A stretch of DNA of 64,000 nucleotides, taken from assembly GCF_023823125.1 (NCBI RefSeq), contig NZ_CP090949.1:1140001-1204000 (forward strand), in the 5' to 3' direction. The notes under the pieces were generated by a model. That model searched no databases. It saw nothing but the letters and a program-made list of their open reading frames with translations, and had not been told where the DNA came from. A program made the translations under genes and the position numbers. Shown piece after piece: positions 45,582 to 54,841 of the stretch. Position 1 is the first letter of the stretch; each line of letters begins with the position of its first letter. Source of the stretch: Erythrobacter aurantius (GTDB lineage: Bacteria; Pseudomonadota; Alphaproteobacteria; Sphingomonadales; Sphingomonadaceae).

Positions 45582-46970
45582 TCAGGCCCGCTGGATCACT
45601 CCGAACAGGTCATGCGCGTCGGCATCCTCGATCCGGACATTGACGATGTCGCCCGCGCTCAGCGTTGCGGGGACATTGCGCAGGTACACCGCGCCGTCGA
45701 TCTCGGGCGCGTCGGCCTGGCTGCGGCCGGTGGCGCCGATGTCGCCGTCCTCGTCCGGCTCGCCGACTTCGTCGATGATCACGGGCAGCGTGCGTCCGAC
45801 CTTGGCGGCAAGCTTGGCCGCGCTGATCCGCTCGGTCACTTCCATCAGCCGGGCGTAACGCTCTTCCTTGACCGCTTCGGGCACGGGATCGGGCAGGTCG
45901 TTGGCGGCGGCGCCTTCGACCGGTTCGAACCGGAATGCGCCCACACGGTCAAGCTGGGCTTCCTCCAGCCAGTCGAGCAGATAGGCGAAGTCGTCCTCCG
46001 TCTCTCCGGGGAAGCCGACCACGAAGCTGGAGCGCACGGCGATGTCGGGGCAGATCGAACGCCAGCTCTTGAGCCGTTCGAGCACCTTTGCCTCGTTCGC
46101 GGGACGCCGCATCAGCCGCAGGACATTGGGGCTGGCGTGCTGGAACGGGATGTCGAGGTAAGGGGTCAGCAGCCCCTCGGCCATCAACGGGATGACCTTG
46201 TCGACGTGCGGATAGGGGTAGACATAGTGCAGCCGCACCCACGGCGGCGTGCCTTCAGGGGTGCGAAGCTGGCCCAGTTCGCGGGCGAGATCAGTCATGT
46301 GCGCGCGGACAGGGTTGCCCTTCCAATCGCGCTCGTCATGCCGGATGTCGACGCCGTAAGCGGAGGTGTCCTGGCTGATGACGAGCAGCTCTTTGGTGCC
46401 GGCGGCGACCAGCTTCTCCGCTTCGCGCAGCACCGCGTCGATCCGGCGGCTGGCCAGCTTGCCGCGCAACTGCGGGATGATGCAGAAGGCGCAGGAGTGA
46501 TTGCAGCCTTCGGAGATCTTGAGATAGCTGTAATGGCGCGGGGTGAGCTTGATGTCAGGCTGTGGGATCAGGTCGACGAACGGCCCTTGCGACGGGGGAG
46601 CATGCTCATGCACCGCGGCGACCACGTCTTCGTATTGGTGCGCGCCGGTGACGGCCAGCACGCTTGGGTGCGCGGCGCGGATCGCGTCGGCTTCCTCGCC
46701 CATGCAACCGGTGACTATGACGCGGCCGTTTTCGGCGATGGCTTCACCGATGGCGGCAAGGCTCTCCTCCTTGGCGGAATCGAGGAAGCCGCAAGTGTTG
46801 ACGAGCACCACGTCGGCCCCGGCATAGTCGGGGGACATGGCATAGCCGTCGGCGCGCAAGCGGGTAAGAATACGCTCGGAATCGACCAGCGCCTTGGGGC
46901 AGCCGAGGCTGACCATGCCGATGCGCTTCTGATCGGCGAGGCGAGTGGGAGGTGTGGAGGGGGTGTTCAT
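45582..46970 (-). CDS. rimO: Ribosomal protein uS12 methylthiotransferase RimO
   Basis: The protein has 462 residues. An N-terminal MTTase domain with three cluster cysteines (including [14 protein letters not shown] and VTGCMGE) is followed by a radical SAM core with [16 protein letters not shown] and a C-terminal TRAM domain (about 395-462). It adds a methylthio group to Asp of ribosomal protein S12 using two [4Fe-4S] clusters. The [12 protein letters not shown] start distinguishes RimO from MiaB. It is separate from DUF1761 upstream on the opposite strand. Confidence 0.95.
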   Translation of the reverse strand: MNTPSTPPTRLADQKRIGMVSLGCPKALVDSERILTRLRADGYAMSPDYAGADVVLVNTCGFLDSAKEESLAAIGEAIAENGRVIVTGCMGEEADAIRAAHPSVLAVTGAHQYEDVVAAVHEHAPPSQGPFVDLIPQPDIKLTPRHYSYLKISEGCNHSCAFCIIPQLRGKLASRRIDAVLREAEKLVAAGTKELLVISQDTSAYGVDIRHDERDWKGNPVRAHMTDLARELGQLRTPEGTPPWVRLHYVYPYPHVDKVIPLMAEGLLTPYLDIPFQHASPNVLRLMRRPANEAKVLERLKSWRSICPDIAVRSSFVVGFPGETEDDFAYLLDWLEEAQLDRVGAFRFEPVEGAAANDLPDPVPEAVKEERYARLMEVTERISAAKLAAKVGRTLPVIIDEVGEPDEDGDIGATGRSQADAPEIDGAVYLRNVPATLSAGDIVNVRIEDADAHDLFGVIQRA

Positions 46971-47074
46971 GATGGCAGCGCCCTTACAGCCGTTTGTCCG
47001 GGCGCGCCAGAGCGAGACGCTTTCCTGCGCACGCGAACAGGCGTAAACCGATGCGCAGTTGAGGGAGAGGGATT

Positions 47075-47473
47075 ATGAACGACTTTGCATTGTGGCCGGT
47101 GCTGGCCGGGACCGCCGCGTTCTTCGTGGTCGGCGCGATCTGGTACGGGGTGCTGTTCGGCAAGGCGTGGCAACGCGCGGCGGGCCTGTCCGACGAAGAC
47201 GTGCAGAGCGGGAACATGGCGCTGATATTCGGCCTGACGTTCCTGTTCGAAATGCTGATCGCGATGGTGCTGTGGCACCTGATCGCCCGCACCGGCGCGG
47301 CGCCGCATGTGGTGATGATGATGTCGGTCGGCTTTGCGCTCGGGATCATGGCCCCGGCGATCGGGATCAACTATCTCTACCAGCGCAAGAGCGGGCTGCT
47401 GTTCGCCATCGACGTCGGCCATTTCGTGCTGGGCATGGCCGCGATGGGAGGGGTGTTCCTGCTGTTCCTCTAA
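47075..47473 (+). CDS. DUF1761 family membrane protein
   Basis: The protein has 132 residues from an ATG preceded by GAGGGAGAGGG. Four membrane helices are predicted, and the N-terminal FVVGAIWYGVLFGKAW is the DUF1761 signature. The function is unknown. It is divergent from rimO, and its stop overlaps the convergent K+ channel stop by 4 bases. Confidence 0.85.
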   Translation: MNDFALWPVLAGTAAFFVVGAIWYGVLFGKAWQRAAGLSDEDVQSGNMALIFGLTFLFEMLIAMVLWHLIARTGAAPHVVMMMSVGFALGIMAPAIGINYLYQRKSGLLFAIDVGHFVLGMAAMGGVFLLFL

Positions 47474-48561
47474 TCCCCATCGCCGTTGGTGTGGCCGTTT
47501 TCTGACGGCACGATTTCGACGATGATGTCGCCGGGTTGGAGTTGCTCGCACTCCTCCTCCCAGAAGCCGATGGCGCGGCCGTTGCGGTAGATGCGAAGGC
47601 CCCGGCCGCCGCTGGACAGCTCGGTGATGGAGCAGCCGCACTCGGCCTCTGTCACCACGCGTTCGACCAGTTGGACGCGGCCTGAAACGGAGGCGAGGTC
47701 GGCAAGGTAGTCGGCGATATGCGGTCCGTTGGCGCTGCCCGCCAGCAACAGCCCGGTAAAGCGCACCGGGTTGATCACATTGGTCGCCCCGGCCTGCCGC
47801 GCCAGCAGCTCGTTGTCGTCGGCGCGGACCACGACGCTGATCGGAACCTTGGGCGCGAGATGGCGCACGGTCAGGACGATGAGGATCGAGGTGTCGTCGC
47901 GCCCGGCGGACACGAGGACGTTCTTGGCCTCCTGGATCCGCACCGCCTTCAGCGTCTCGTCGCGGGTCGCGTCGGCAACCATCACGTTGACGCCCAGCTT
48001 TTCGGCTTCGTTGAGGCGCTCTTCGCTCGGGTCGACGACCACGATCTTGTCGGCATTGGTGCCGCGTTCGATCAGTTCTTCGACGCTTTGCGAGCCCGAT
48101 ACGCCATAGCCGAGGACGACGACATGGTCGGAAAGCTTTTCCTGGATACGGGCCATGCGCCACTTCTCCCAGCTGCGTTTGATGATGAAATTATAGGCGG
48201 TGCCCACGAAGATGAAGAGCACCGCAAACCTGACAGGCGTCACGATGAGCGCTTCAACCAGTCGTGCGCGATCGGTGACCGGAGCGATATCGCCAAAGCC
48301 GGTCGTCGTGATCGAGATCATGGTGAAATAGACCACGTCGAGGAAGCTGACATGGCCGTCATGATTGTCGACAAGCCCGTCCCGGTCGATCCAGTGGATC
48401 AACACCACGAGCAGGATCAGGAGCAATGCCGCACCAAGCCTTATTCCCAGATCGGCCCAAACCGGTACCTTCACTGCCCTGCGCAGCGGCTGGAAGCCTT
48501 TCTTCGCAGGTTGTTTCCCGCGTTGACGGGTGAAGGATTTGTGGGTTTCGTGCTGCACCAT
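47470..48561 (-). CDS. Potassium channel family protein with RCK (TrkA-N) domain
   Basis: The protein has 363 residues. Two membrane helices flank a pore loop whose selectivity filter reads TTTGFGD, close to the canonical TVGYGD. A cytoplasmic RCK domain follows (about 145-275) with Rossmann motif VVVLGYGVSGSQSVEEL, then a TrkA-C-like end (about 280-345). It should form a ligand-gated K+ channel in the inner membrane, gated by nucleotide or ions. It lies 13 bases downstream of surE on the same strand. Confidence 0.9.
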   Translation of the reverse strand: MVQHETHKSFTRQRGKQPAKKGFQPLRRAVKVPVWADLGIRLGAALLLILLVVLIHWIDRDGLVDNHDGHVSFLDVVYFTMISITTTGFGDIAPVTDRARLVEALIVTPVRFAVLFIFVGTAYNFIIKRSWEKWRMARIQEKLSDHVVVLGYGVSGSQSVEELIERGTNADKIVVVDPSEERLNEAEKLGVNVMVADATRDETLKAVRIQEAKNVLVSAGRDDTSILIVLTVRHLAPKVPISVVVRADDNELLARQAGATNVINPVRFTGLLLAGSANGPHIADYLADLASVSGRVQLVERVVTEAECGCSITELSSGGRGLRIYRNGRAIGFWEEECEQLQPGDIIVEIVPSENGHTNGDGD

Positions 48562-48574
48562 CCTTGCCCCGCCG

Positions 48575-49339
48575 TCAGCTTTCGAACCGGCTCGCGATGG
48601 TATCGATGCTCGAATAGTGGGTCAGGTCAAGTTGCAGCGGGGTGATGGCGACATATCCGTCGTCGATCGCCTCCAGATCGGTGCCGTGATCAAGGGTGTG
48701 CTCGATCGCGTGCAGGCCGAACCAGAAATAGCGTTGGCCGCGCGGGTCCTTGCCTTCGACGATGGAGCCGCGCGAGTAATCGTGGAAGCCCTGACGCACC
48801 ACGCGAATGCCCTTCACATCGGCGGCGGCACGCGGCGGGAAGTTGATGTTGATGAGCGTGCGTTCGGAAAAAGGCGCGTCGAGCAGCGGACGGATCACCT
48901 TCGACCCCCATTCCCGCGCCGCGTCGAATTCGGTGTCGGTGCCGCGGGTGTCGCCATTGTAGACCTGGCTGAGCGCGATCGAGCGGACCCCAGCCAGCGC
49001 GCCTTCGATAGCGGCGGAAACGGTGCCGGAATAGGTGATGTCGTCGCCCAGATTTGCCCCGCGATTGACGCCGGAAAGGATCAGGTCAGGCGGACTGTCC
49101 AGCACTTCGCGCAGGCCCATCATCACGCTGTCGGTGGGCGTTCCGGTAACGGCAAAACGGCGATCGGCAAACTTCTGGAGGCGCACCGGACGGTTGAGCG
49201 TCAGCGAATGGCCTGCGCCCGATTGTTCCTCCGAAGGAGCGCAAACCCATATGTCGTCCGAAAGCTGGGCTGCGATCTCTTCAAGCACGGTGAGGCCGGG
49301 TGCATGATAGCCATCGTCATTGGTGATGAGGATGCGCAT
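48575..49339 (-). CDS. surE: 5'/3'-nucleotidase SurE
   Basis: The protein has 254 residues from the ATG at 49339, which overlaps the serS stop (TGATG). The SurE start [16 protein letters not shown] with the metal aspartates, SGVNRGANLGDDITYSGTV and INFP later are all typical. It dephosphorylates nucleoside monophosphates and short polyphosphates in the cytosol. The serS-surE order is common in alphaproteobacteria. Confidence 0.95.
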   Translation of the reverse strand: MRILITNDDGYHAPGLTVLEEIAAQLSDDIWVCAPSEEQSGAGHSLTLNRPVRLQKFADRRFAVTGTPTDSVMMGLREVLDSPPDLILSGVNRGANLGDDITYSGTVSAAIEGALAGVRSIALSQVYNGDTRGTDTEFDAAREWGSKVIRPLLDAPFSERTLININFPPRAAADVKGIRVVRQGFHDYSRGSIVEGKDPRGQRYFWFGLHAIEHTLDHGTDLEAIDDGYVAITPLQLDLTHYSSIDTIASRFES

Positions 49340-50619
49340 CAGTTTGTCGGCTCCAGACGGGTCACTCCGCCCATGTACGGCGCGAGCGCCTCGGGCACCA
49401 GAACGCTGCCGTCGGCCTGTTGATAGTTCTCTATCACCGCCACCAGCGTGCGACCCACGGCAAGGCCCGATCCGTTGAGCGTATGGACAAAGCGCGTGCC
49501 TTTTTCCCCCTCGGGCCGGTAACGCGCATTCATCCGCCGCGCCTGGAAATCGCCGGTGTTGGAGCAAGAACTGATCTCGCGATAGGCGCCTTGCCCCGGT
49601 AGCCACACCTCAAGATCGTAGGTCTTGCGCGCACCAAAACCCATGTCACCGGTGCAAAGCAGCATCGTGCGATAGGGGAGCTGAAGGGCTTTGAGAATGC
49701 CCTGAGCTGCTTTGAGCATGCGCTGATGCTCCGCTTCGCTCTCCTCCGGGCGGGTGATGCTGACCAGCTCGCACTTTTCGAACTGGTGCTGGCGGATGAA
49801 GCCGCGCGTATCGCGCCCCGCTGCGCCCGCTTCGGAGCGGAAGCATTGGGTGAGCGCGGTCAGCCGCATCGGCAGCGCTGCATCATCGACGATCTGGCCC
49901 ATGACACTTGCGGTCAGCGACACTTCGGAAGTCGGGATCAGCCAACGATCATCGGTGGTGCGGAAGCTGTCCTCGGCAAACTTGGGCAGCTTGTCCGTGC
50001 CGTACATCGCCTCGTCCTTGACCAGCACGGGCGGTGCGCATTCGGTGTAGCCGTTTTCGCGCGTCTGGTGGTCGAGCATGAACTGGCCGAGCGCGCGGTG
50101 GAGCCTTGCCATGTCTCCACGCAGGAAGGTGAAGCGTGCACCCGAAAGCAGCGCGCCCGTTTCGAAATCCATGCCGAGCGCGGGGGCGATGTCGGCGTGT
50201 TCTTTCGGCTGGAAGTCGAACGCGGGTTTTTCGCCCCAGCTCGACACCTCGACATTGCCTTCCTCGTCCTCGCCATCGGGAACGTCATCGGCGGGGATGT
50301 TCGGAATCAGCGCGAGCGCGTTCTGCAATTCCGCGCCAACCGCTTTTTCGCGTTCTTCGAGTTCGGGCATCGATTGCTTGAGCTCAGCCACCTCTGCCTT
50401 CAACGCTTCGGCGGTTTCCTTGTCGCCTTTGCCCATGGCCGCACCGATCGCCTTGGAGGCTTCGTTGCGGCGGCTTTGTGCCTCTTGCAGTTGCGTGGTG
50501 AGCGCGCGGCGTTCTTCGTCCAGCGCGAGGATGGCCTTTGCGACCGGATCGGCTCCACGCCGCGCCAGTGCCTTGTCAAACCCTTCGGGATTGTCCCGGA
50601 TCAAGCGGATATCATGCAT
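49339..50619 (-). CDS. serS: Seryl-tRNA synthetase SerS
   Basis: The protein has 426 residues. An N-terminal coiled-coil arm (about 25-105) binds tRNA-Ser, and a class II catalytic core follows with motif 2 ([21 protein letters not shown]) in a 21-residue stretch of which [15 protein letters not shown] is the key part, and motif 3 near the C-terminus ([16 protein letters not shown]). It charges tRNA-Ser and tRNA-Sec with serine. It is translationally coupled to surE. Confidence 0.97.
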   Translation of the reverse strand: MHDIRLIRDNPEGFDKALARRGADPVAKAILALDEERRALTTQLQEAQSRRNEASKAIGAAMGKGDKETAEALKAEVAELKQSMPELEEREKAVGAELQNALALIPNIPADDVPDGEDEEGNVEVSSWGEKPAFDFQPKEHADIAPALGMDFETGALLSGARFTFLRGDMARLHRALGQFMLDHQTRENGYTECAPPVLVKDEAMYGTDKLPKFAEDSFRTTDDRWLIPTSEVSLTASVMGQIVDDAALPMRLTALTQCFRSEAGAAGRDTRGFIRQHQFEKCELVSITRPEESEAEHQRMLKAAQGILKALQLPYRTMLLCTGDMGFGARKTYDLEVWLPGQGAYREISSCSNTGDFQARRMNARYRPEGEKGTRFVHTLNGSGLAVGRTLVAVIENYQQADGSVLVPEALAPYMGGVTRLEPTN

Positions 50620-50687
50620 GGCCGCAGCCTATGCCTTGAACATATGACGATTGAAAGGGGTGATGCGCCGGCCTTGGAAAAGGGCCT

Positions 50688-50733
50688 GAAAAAGGGAAGG
50701 CGGCGAACCAGCCAACTGCCAGTCCGCCGCCTT
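50688..50733 (-). terminator. Rho-independent terminator of the TonB receptor gene
   Basis: AAGGCGGCG and CGCCGCCTT (50697-50705 and 50725-50733) form a 9-bp GC-rich stem with a 19-base loop. On the minus strand the stem is followed by CCC and a run of five T. It sits 25 bases after the receptor stop and separates that gene from serS. Confidence 0.82.
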
Positions 50734-50757
50734 TTGGAGAGCCCGATTGGGCGGGGA

Positions 50758-53109
50758 TCAGAAGTTGACTTCAGCCGTAACGAACACGCGCCGCGGATCG
50801 CCGTAGAAGCCAGTGAGCGTGCCTTCGCGGCCCAGCGTCGAGATGAAGGGCGAACCCGGCGTACCGGTGCCCGCGACGAAGTTGTAGCCTGCGACAATGT
50901 ACTCCTTGTCGAACAGGTTCTTCACATGCGCGCCGATGGAGAAGCGGCCTTCGTCGTCGGTGTAGATCAGGCTTGCATCAACCAGCACAAATCCGTCCTG
51001 ATCGAGGAAGGGGTTGGGCACTTCGAACTGGCTCGCATCCGAACGCAGGCTGGCAAGGCCGATGAAGTCGACCATGCCCGATCCTGCCGGAATGCCGAGG
51101 TTGAAGCCCATGTGCGCGGTGATGTCCGGGGTGTTCTGGAACACCCGCTGATCCGCCACATCATTGCCGAACGCATCGATGAAGGTGTCAAAACCGGCGT
51201 CGAGATAACCCAGCGACCAGTTGACGCTGAAACGGCTGCCTTCGCCGGCGAAATCTTCACCCACCAGCGCGTTGCCTTCGAATTCGAAGCCGTTGACGTC
51301 CGCGCTTGCCGCGTTCGAGGTGATGCCGATGAAGCTGTCGTTGACACCGTCACCATTGGTGTCGACCCCGACCGAACCCGGAATCTGGACGTTGTCATAC
51401 TGGCCAAGGAAAGCCGCGACCGAGACGTTCAACCGGTTGTCGAGCAGCGATGCCTTCCACCCCAGTTCGAAACTGTCGACCGTTTCAGGTGCGAAACGAA
51501 GGAATTCGAACTGATCGTCGAAATCCCGGTCGCCATCGCCATCCAGATCGGGTGCCGCGGAGGTCTGGCCGCGCGGGTCGAAGCCGCCGCCCTTGAAGCC
51601 CTGCGAATAGGTGAAATAGATGTTGTGATTGCGATTGGGCTGCCAGCTGATCGAGGCGCGCGGGTTGAAATCCTTGAACGTCTCGCTGCCGAGGAAATCG
51701 CTGGTTACAGCAATCGGAATGGCCGGGCTGTTCGGAATGAACAGGTCCGAGAATCCGCCGATGAAGGTGGTGCGCAGAACGCGGCTGGTGCGCTTGTCAT
51801 TGGTGTAGCGCCCGCCAAGCGAAACGCTGATCGTGTCGGTCAGTTCATAGGTGAAGTCGCCGAAGAAGCTGTAGGTTTCGGTGCCGACATCGCCCAGCGT
51901 CTGGGCGTTGAGGCCCGGCAGGCCGATCAGCGCGCCAGTGTTGGCAAGCAGCACGTCGAAAGCGGTAAACGCGTTGGCATCAAGGTAGTAGAAGCCGAGT
52001 ACGCCCGACAGGCGGTCGCCTTCGTAGAGAAGCTGCAATTCCTGGCTGAACTGGTCGTTCTCGTAAATCGCAGGCACGTCGAGGTCGCCTGCGGGCAGGC
52101 TGTCAAAGTCGATTGGCGTGGTCGATTTGTCTTCGCGATAGCCGGTGATCGACTTGATGGTGATCGTGTCGGACAACTCCAGCGCGATGTTCAGTGCGCC
52201 GCCATAGGCCTCGACTTCCTGATCGACGATGTTGAGGCCGGCGCGGGTGTCGAACACATTGTCGAGCACGGGTGCGCCGGTCAGAAGGCCGGGGATCAGG
52301 CGATGGCCCTGACGGGCTTCGCTGTTGTCCTTGATGTAATCGCCAGACAGGCGGACGAACAGCGGGCCGTTGTCGAATTCGATCGTGCCGCGCGCGGCCC
52401 AAACGTCCTTGTTGTAGTTTTCCGTGCCCAGCGTCAGGTTGTCACCAAAGCCGCCGCGCGAAAGCCGCGCGCCGCTGGCGCCGATCTTCAGGCTGTCGCT
52501 GATCGGGGTGGAAGCGGTGATGACCAGATCGGCCTGATCGTAATTGCCGTAGGTCCCGCGCACTGAAACACTAGTTTCGTCGGGCAAGGGGGCTGTCACA
52601 TACTTGATCGCGCCGCCGATGGTGTTGCGGCCATACAGGGTGCCCTGCGGCCCGCGCAGCACTTCGATCCGCTCGACATCATACACATCGAGCACGGCGG
52701 CCTGCGGGCGGTTCAGGTAGACGTCGTCGATATAGAGGCCAACCCCTGCTTCGAACCCGGCGACCGGATCCTGCTGGCCGACACCGCGGATGAAAGCAGT
52801 GAGCGTGGTGTTGGTGCCGCGGCTAACCTCTAGCGTGATGTTGGGGACTTGCTGGGCGACCTGCGTCAGTTCGAGGATGCCCTGTTGCTCCAGCGCTTCG
52901 CCAGTGAGAGCGGTGACTGAAATCGGCACGTCCTGAAGCCGTTCTTCGCGGCGGCGGGCGGTGACGATGATGCCGTTGCCCTGTGTTTCCTCCGCCCCGG
53001 TCCCGTCCGCAACCGAGGTGTCCTGTGCAGCAGCCGGCGCGGCGAAGGTCGCAATGGCGGCACAACCCGAAAGCAGCAGCGCACGTCCGCAAATCGCATT
53101 CATATTCAT
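50758..53109 (-). CDS. TonB-dependent receptor
   Basis: The protein has 783 residues from an ATG preceded by GGGAGAG. A signal peptide (GRALLLSGCAAIATFAAPAAAQ) is followed by a TonB box-like region and GNGIIVTARRREERLQDVP, a plug with IEVLRGPQGTLYGRNTIGGA, and a beta barrel ending in VTAEVNF. This is the sphingomonad-type large TonB receptor; its cargo (siderophore, vitamin or organic substrate) is not deducible. Two aspartate-rich loops (PDLDGDGDRDFDD, VDTNGDGVNDS) resemble calcium-binding loops. A TetR gene is divergent, and a 23-bp inverted repeat lies in the shared promoter region. Confidence 0.93.
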   Translation of the reverse strand: MNMNAICGRALLLSGCAAIATFAAPAAAQDTSVADGTGAEETQGNGIIVTARRREERLQDVPISVTALTGEALEQQGILELTQVAQQVPNITLEVSRGTNTTLTAFIRGVGQQDPVAGFEAGVGLYIDDVYLNRPQAAVLDVYDVERIEVLRGPQGTLYGRNTIGGAIKYVTAPLPDETSVSVRGTYGNYDQADLVITASTPISDSLKIGASGARLSRGGFGDNLTLGTENYNKDVWAARGTIEFDNGPLFVRLSGDYIKDNSEARQGHRLIPGLLTGAPVLDNVFDTRAGLNIVDQEVEAYGGALNIALELSDTITIKSITGYREDKSTTPIDFDSLPAGDLDVPAIYENDQFSQELQLLYEGDRLSGVLGFYYLDANAFTAFDVLLANTGALIGLPGLNAQTLGDVGTETYSFFGDFTYELTDTISVSLGGRYTNDKRTSRVLRTTFIGGFSDLFIPNSPAIPIAVTSDFLGSETFKDFNPRASISWQPNRNHNIYFTYSQGFKGGGFDPRGQTSAAPDLDGDGDRDFDDQFEFLRFAPETVDSFELGWKASLLDNRLNVSVAAFLGQYDNVQIPGSVGVDTNGDGVNDSFIGITSNAASADVNGFEFEGNALVGEDFAGEGSRFSVNWSLGYLDAGFDTFIDAFGNDVADQRVFQNTPDITAHMGFNLGIPAGSGMVDFIGLASLRSDASQFEVPNPFLDQDGFVLVDASLIYTDDEGRFSIGAHVKNLFDKEYIVAGYNFVAGTGTPGSPFISTLGREGTLTGFYGDPRRVFVTAEVNF

Positions 53110-53148
53110 CGCTTGTCTCTCCCAAACCCAATCTGGGGATGCTCAATA

Positions 53149-53171
53149 TTGAAAGTTGAACCAACTTTCAA
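53149..53171. promoter_or_regulatory. Perfect inverted repeat, putative TetR operator between the TonB receptor and tetR
   Basis: TTGAAAGTTG and CAACTTTCAA are perfect 10-bp arms separated by AAC. The site lies 40 bases upstream of the receptor start and 57 upstream of the TetR start, a typical position for a regulator controlling both genes. Confidence 0.75.
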
Positions 53172-53228
53172 GTTCCGTCTTGTGCGCTGCCTTCATTTTG
53201 CCTAGGCGTGCAGTTGAGGGGATAGAGG

Positions 53229-53888
53229 ATGGACTTGCCCAAAGGCACCGAGACAAAGGTCGATGGCCAAAAACCGGCATCGCCCACGGGCGAGGACAAG
53301 GCCCCGCGAACCGAACGCGGTCGGCGCACCTTGCGCAAGTTGCTGGACGCCTCTGCAATCGAATTTGGGGAAAAGGGCTTTCACGAAGCCTCTGTAAGTT
53401 CCATCACCCGCCGGGCGGGCGTCGCGCTGGGTACGTTCTACACCTATTTCGACAGCAAGGATGCGCTGTTCCGGGCCTTGGTTCAGGACATGAGCAACAA
53501 TGTGATGAGCAGCGCGCGCTCGGCGCTGTCAGAGGATATGAGCGCGCTCGAGATCGAAGAAGCGGCTTTGGCCGCATTTCTTCGCTTTGCCCGTGACCAC
53601 AAGGAAATCTATCGCATCATCGACGAGGCCGAATTCGTCGATCCCGCCAGCTATCGCAGCCATTACGAAACGATTGCCGCACGCATCGGAAGTCGTCTCA
53701 AGGCAGGTACTCAGAAGGGCGCGTTCCGGGATGACTTGGGCGAGTTGGAGGCGTGGGCTATGATGGGCATGAACGTCTTCGTCGGCCTGCGCTATGTCGT
53801 CTGGAACGACGGCGTCGACGCGCCGAGCCCGCAAGAGGTTGCGCGCGGCGTAAACCGCCTGCTGGCCGAAGGGATCGCCGCGCGCTGA
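53229..53888 (+). CDS. TetR/AcrR-family transcriptional regulator
   Basis: The protein has 219 residues. A flexible charged N-terminus (about 1-30) precedes a TetR HTH domain (about 31-90) with SSITRRAGVALGTFYTYFDSK, then a helical ligand domain. It probably represses the divergent TonB receptor and itself through the inverted repeat at 53149-53171. The inducer is unknown. It is followed by a convergent lipoprotein gene. Confidence 0.92.
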   Translation: MDLPKGTETKVDGQKPASPTGEDKAPRTERGRRTLRKLLDASAIEFGEKGFHEASVSSITRRAGVALGTFYTYFDSKDALFRALVQDMSNNVMSSARSALSEDMSALEIEEAALAAFLRFARDHKEIYRIIDEAEFVDPASYRSHYETIAARIGSRLKAGTQKGAFRDDLGELEAWAMMGMNVFVGLRYVVWNDGVDAPSPQEVARGVNRLLAEGIAAR

Positions 53889-53913
53889 GGCACGGCGACC
53901 CTTCTTCGCAGAT

Positions 53914-54759
53914 TTAGCTGGCGGCGAGCATGACGCCAGAGGAGGCGCCGGAAAGCGCACCTTGGGCAACATCAAGCTTCGCCGGGCGATCCGCGCCGGG
54001 ATAGGCCGTCGCCAGCAGATCGAGCGCCTTGGCGATGCGATCATGCAGCGCCTTGTTGTCACTGTTGATCGTGGCCGAAGAGGCGTTGAACAGGGTCTGA
54101 GCGGTCTTGAAATAGCCGTAGCCGTCCAGATAGGGCTCGTAGGCATCTCCTTCCGAAGCGCGGGCATACATTGCCACCGCACGTTCGATCTGGTCGGCGA
54201 TGATCCCGCCGGCGACCTTGCTCTCGCTTGCGCCATTGTCCGGAGCCTTTTGCGCCGCTGCGCGCAGGGCGGCGATGATGGCGTCGTATTTGGCGTTGAC
54301 TTCAGCCTTGCTCGCCCCTGCTAGCGCGGCCTGCGAGGCTTCGCTGAACAGCGGCTTGAAATCGGCCACACCCAGTTCGGCAAACACCGGGTCCATGTCC
54401 AGCAGCACTTCGGAAACAGGATGCGCGAACATCTCTGCTGCGGCTGCCGTCTTGCCAACGGCGTAAGCGTCGCGAGCGGCAATCACATGCGCTTCCGCAA
54501 CGGCGAGTGCGGAGCCGTAGACGACCGGATCGGTGCTGGCTTCGCCCGTGGCGATCCCGCCTTCGCCGCCTTCGCCGCCTTCGCCGCCTTCGCCCGCTTC
54601 GCCGCCTTCTCCCTCTCCGGCCTCACCGGCGGTGTCGGTTTGCGCCGCTTCACCACCTTCGCCACCCTCTCCGGCTTCACCCGAGCACCCCGCCAAGCCT
54701 GCTCCGGCCAGCGCGGTTGCAAGGCCCAGTGCGGCCCATGTTTTCAGCTCGACTTTCAT
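53914..54759 (-). CDS. Lipoprotein with Gly-Glu repeats, unknown function
   Basis: The protein has 281 residues. A signal peptide with lipobox LAGAGLAGC (Cys about 25) is followed by a Gly/Glu-rich low-complexity linker (about 27-70, several GEGGEGG units) and a helical domain (about 78-281) containing FAHPVSEVLLDMDPVF. The helical part loosely resembles imelysin/EfeO-like all-helical lipoproteins, which bind iron, but I cannot confirm this. The gene is divergent from the PiuC hydroxylase gene and near a TonB receptor, so an iron-related role is plausible. The repeat DNA could vary in length by slippage. Confidence 0.72.
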   Translation of the reverse strand: MKVELKTWAALGLATALAGAGLAGCSGEAGEGGEGGEAAQTDTAGEAGEGEGGEAGEGGEGGEGGEGGIATGEASTDPVVYGSALAVAEAHVIAARDAYAVGKTAAAAEMFAHPVSEVLLDMDPVFAELGVADFKPLFSEASQAALAGASKAEVNAKYDAIIAALRAAAQKAPDNGASESKVAGGIIADQIERAVAMYARASEGDAYEPYLDGYGYFKTAQTLFNASSATINSDNKALHDRIAKALDLLATAYPGADRPAKLDVAQGALSGASSGVMLAAS

Positions 54760-54816
54760 TTCGACTCCTTCGGGATATAGTCTGCAGGACGCAGCCTTAG
54801 TCGCGCCTGCCGTTTT

Positions 54817-54831
54817 TGCAATTCATTATCA
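54817..54831 (+). promoter_or_regulatory. Possible degenerate Fur box before the PiuC gene
   Basis: TGCAATTCATTATCA has one perfect Fur half-site (ATTATCA) and a weak partner (TGCAATT), 10 bases upstream of the PiuC start and between divergent genes. This is plausible only because PiuC and TonB genes are iron-related. Confidence 0.35.
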
Positions 54832-54841
54832 AGAAGCAGCC

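Noticed and set aside
46967..48163. 398-codon Arg-rich frame on the minus strand
   Set aside because: It lies across the K+ channel gene in another frame and covers DUF1761 antisense. The Arg/Gly/His content is typical of an out-of-frame reading.
49726..52566. 946-codon open frame on the plus strand
   Set aside because: It lies antisense to serS and the TonB receptor, which both have full family motifs. Long antisense frames are expected in GC-rich DNA, and its composition (Arg/His/Ala-rich) fits no family.
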